Shown: one piece after another, positions 62,515 to 64,000 of the stretch | Layout: every line of letters begins with the position of its first letter | How positions within the stretch are numbered: the stretch's first letter is position 1 | DNA from: Paracoccaceae bacterium | GTDB lineage: Bacteria > Pseudomonadota > Alphaproteobacteria > Rhodobacterales > Rhodobacteraceae | Assembly: GCA_020628545.1 (NCBI GenBank) | Contig: JAHDEX010000001.1 | Coordinates: 1-64,000 of the forward strand | Direction: 5' to 3' | DNA: 64,000 nt | Notes under the pieces: model-generated | What the model was told of the DNA's origin: nothing | What the model saw: the letters and a program-made list of their open reading frames with translations, nothing else | The model's database searches: none | Program-made: the position numbers and the translations under genes

Positions 62515-63525
62515 ATGAAACATTTGAAGACCGCCGCGCTCGCGGCAACGATTGCTGTTTCCGGCGCGGGTGCATATGCGGAAACTGAAGAAGCAAGCTA
62601 CGTACTGGCGACTGCATCCACTGGCGGCACTTACTACCCTGTCGGCGTTGCGCTCGCGACGCTGGTGAAAGTGAAGCTGGAACCAAAACAGAAAATCGGT
62701 ATGGCGGCCATCAGCTCTGCCGGATCTGGTGAAAATGTCCGCCTGATCCGTGAAGGCGAGGCGCAGTTCGGCATCATGCAGGGCCTCTACGGCTTTTATG
62801 CCGCGACCGGCACCGGCCCATTGGAAGAGGTCGGGGCGCAAGAAGACCTCCGCTCAGTGACGATGCTTTGGCAGAACGTCGAGCATTTTGTCGTGTCGGC
62901 GGATGCAGCCGGGGACGGGACGATGTCGGCGATGGCGGACCTGAAGGGTGAAGCGATGGCGCTTGGTAGCCAGAACTCCGGTACCATTGGGTCAAACGGG
63001 ACAATCCTTGGCGGTTTCGGCATTGATATCGAATCTGACTACGAGCTTGTCTATGGCGGCTACGGCCCATCAGCCGAGGCGCTTCAGAACGGCCAGGTCA
63101 AAGGAATCGGCACGCCAGCAGGTGTTCCCGTAGGTGCCGTCAGCCAGTTGATGGCGGCCGCAGGCGATAGCGTCACGCTCCTAAACTTCACGGAAGAGCA
63201 GATGGCAACAGCTGATGGTGGCAAGGGCCTGTGGACACCCTACACGATCCCGGCGGGCACATACCCTGGTCAGGATGCGGATGTGCAGACCATCGCTCAA
63301 CCGAACTTTCTCGCTACATCAGCCGACCTGCCGGAAGAGAACGTCTACATGATCACAAAGACGATCTATGAGAACCTGCCGTTCCTGCAGGCCATCCACC
63401 CAGCCACGAAGGCTATGGCGATTGAAAAGGCCATTGCAGGCTTGCCATTGCCGCTGCATCCGGGTGCTGCAAAGTACTATCAAGAAGTGGGCATTGAGAT
63501 CCCAGAGCGTTTGATCGCGCAATAA
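62515..63525 (+). CDS. TAXI-family TRAP transporter binding protein
   Basis: This is a periplasmic solute-binding protein of the TAXI group (336 residues). The signal peptide ends near residue 22 (SGAGAYAET). The family start YVLATASTGGTYYPVGVALA follows, with GSGENVRLIREGEAQFGIMQ near 64. GGGAGGA precedes the ATG. It delivers a small organic acid or amino acid (the ligand is not readable) to the fused permease encoded next. The DctB/DctD-like pair is the likely regulator. Confidence 0.93.
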   Translation: MKHLKTAALAATIAVSGAGAYAETEEASYVLATASTGGTYYPVGVALATLVKVKLEPKQKIGMAAISSAGSGENVRLIREGEAQFGIMQGLYGFYAATGTGPLEEVGAQEDLRSVTMLWQNVEHFVVSADAAGDGTMSAMADLKGEAMALGSQNSGTIGSNGTILGGFGIDIESDYELVYGGYGPSAEALQNGQVKGIGTPAGVPVGAVSQLMAAAGDSVTLLNFTEEQMATADGGKGLWTPYTIPAGTYPGQDADVQTIAQPNFLATSADLPEENVYMITKTIYENLPFLQAIHPATKAMAIEKAIAGLPLPLHPGAAKYYQEVGIEIPERLIAQ

Positions 63526-63619
63526 CGAAACTGGGGCGTGCGGTTGCCGCGCGCCCTTCCCTTTCGCCTTTCGCGGCGCGACGCATGCGCGCCCCAGACT
63601 TCTGACAGAGGGTGGACCC

Positions 63620-64000
63620 ATGGCGGAGCCGCAGAATAGCGACCTCCTGTTGCGTCAGTTCGACGGAACAGCAGGTCTGATCCTCAATATTTTCTGTTTT
63701 TTCATCGCGGTCGGGCACATTTACGTGGCCTTTGACCCCGTCCTGTCAGAGTTGCAGCGCAATGCTTATCATTTCGCTGGCTTCGCCCTCCTTGCGGCAC
63801 TTCTTTATCCCATGTGGCGCGGTGACCGTCAGGCGCCTCTCGTCCTCGACTTGATCATCGGTGTGGCCGTTGCAGCCTCGGCGGTCTGGCTCACGTTTGC
63901 CGAAAACGCGATCTATGACCGCGGCGTGAAACTTGCTCCGCTGGATTGGGTCGCCACGGCGATTTGCGTAGGCGGTGCCATTGAACTCACCCGCCGGGTT
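63620..64000 (+). CDS. TRAP transporter fused permease, TAXI type (partial)
   Basis: Only the first 127 codons are inside the window and there is no stop. The start MAEPQNSDLLLRQFDGTAGL and at least three hydrophobic segments (ILNIFCFFIAVGHIYVAF, YHFAGFALLAALLYPMW, LIIGVAVAASAVWLTFA) are typical of the fused small and large membrane subunits of TAXI TRAP systems. A GAGGGTGG ribosome site precedes the ATG. It follows the binding protein by 94 bases. Confidence 0.85.
   Translation, partial: MAEPQNSDLLLRQFDGTAGLILNIFCFFIAVGHIYVAFDPVLSELQRNAYHFAGFALLAALLYPMWRGDRQAPLVLDLIIGVAVAASAVWLTFAENAIYDRGVKLAPLDWVATAICVGGAIELTRRV

Noticed and set aside
1-64000. CRISPR arrays, tRNA or rRNA genes, insertion sequences or prophage
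   Set aside because: No spaced direct repeats, cloverleaf-like genes, transposase motifs or phage genes were seen in either strand.

Overview
The window looks like a chromosomal segment of a marine alphaproteobacterium of the Rhodobacteraceae (Roseobacter group). The reasons are an FnrL-type regulator beside hemN, uspA and a complete ccoNOQP-ccoGHIS cluster, a GAAC-N7-GAAC LexA box ahead of imuA-imuB-dnaE2, a heterotetrameric sarcosine oxidase, a TTAA-N7-TTAA CtrA-type site, TRAP and Liv-type transporters, and the family's usual GC-rich intergenic repeats. No tRNA, rRNA, CRISPR array, insertion sequence or phage gene was recognised. The segment is dense, mostly metabolic and regulatory, and is cut at both ends inside transport operons.

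Layout. 0-4 kb (minus): the promoter-proximal part of a branched-chain-amino-acid-type ABC importer with an acyl-CoA ligase (ligase, livG, livH). 4.3-8.7 kb (plus): three consecutive Gfo/Idh/MocA dehydrogenases and mannonate dehydratase uxuA, a sugar-acid catabolic operon. 9-12.9 kb: a signalling module made of a LuxR-type response regulator, a secreted SUOX-fold protein with no cysteine, and a hybrid histidine kinase with receiver and HPt domains. 13-22.5 kb (plus): methylated-amine catabolism, with a dimethylglycine-dehydrogenase-like flavoprotein, a non-pyrrolysine MttB homologue, a TetR regulator and sarcosine oxidase soxBDAG. 22.6-25.7 kb: a zrg-like zinc ABC transporter operon behind a Zur-like site.

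25.7-36.1 kb is the microaerobic respiration island: hemN (minus), then fnrL, uspA, ccoNOQP and ccoGHIS (plus). Four FNR boxes are visible, and in each case a TA-starting hexamer lies at the class II -10 position. 36.1-42.6 kb (minus, with a divergent LysR gene): a PLP enzyme resembling L-cysteate sulfo-lyase, a zwitterion or quaternary-amine ABC importer and an alpha/beta hydrolase, in what looks like one operon. 42.9-48.3 kb: a 1491-residue modular copper-radical oxidase behind a CtrA-like box, followed by a discoidin-like protein. 48.4-49.6 kb: glycerate 2-kinase. 49.7-55.8 kb: the SOS mutasome imuA-imuB-dnaE2, with an inverted pair of family-type repeats between imuB and dnaE2. 56-64 kb: a lipoprotein, a DctB/DctD-like two-component system whose regulator has lost the GAFTGA loop, an MHYT-GGDEF-EAL protein, and the start of a TAXI-type TRAP transporter operon.

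The observations most worth following are: the cysteine-free SUOX-fold protein paired with a phosphorelay kinase; the CtrA-linked copper-radical oxidase that lacks a signal peptide; the promoter geometry of the FnrL island, including a hairpin that would hide the uspA ribosome binding site only on read-through transcripts; the cuyA-like gene fused into an ABC importer operon; and the DctD-like regulator without GAFTGA. All family assignments come from reading motifs by eye; no database search was run.
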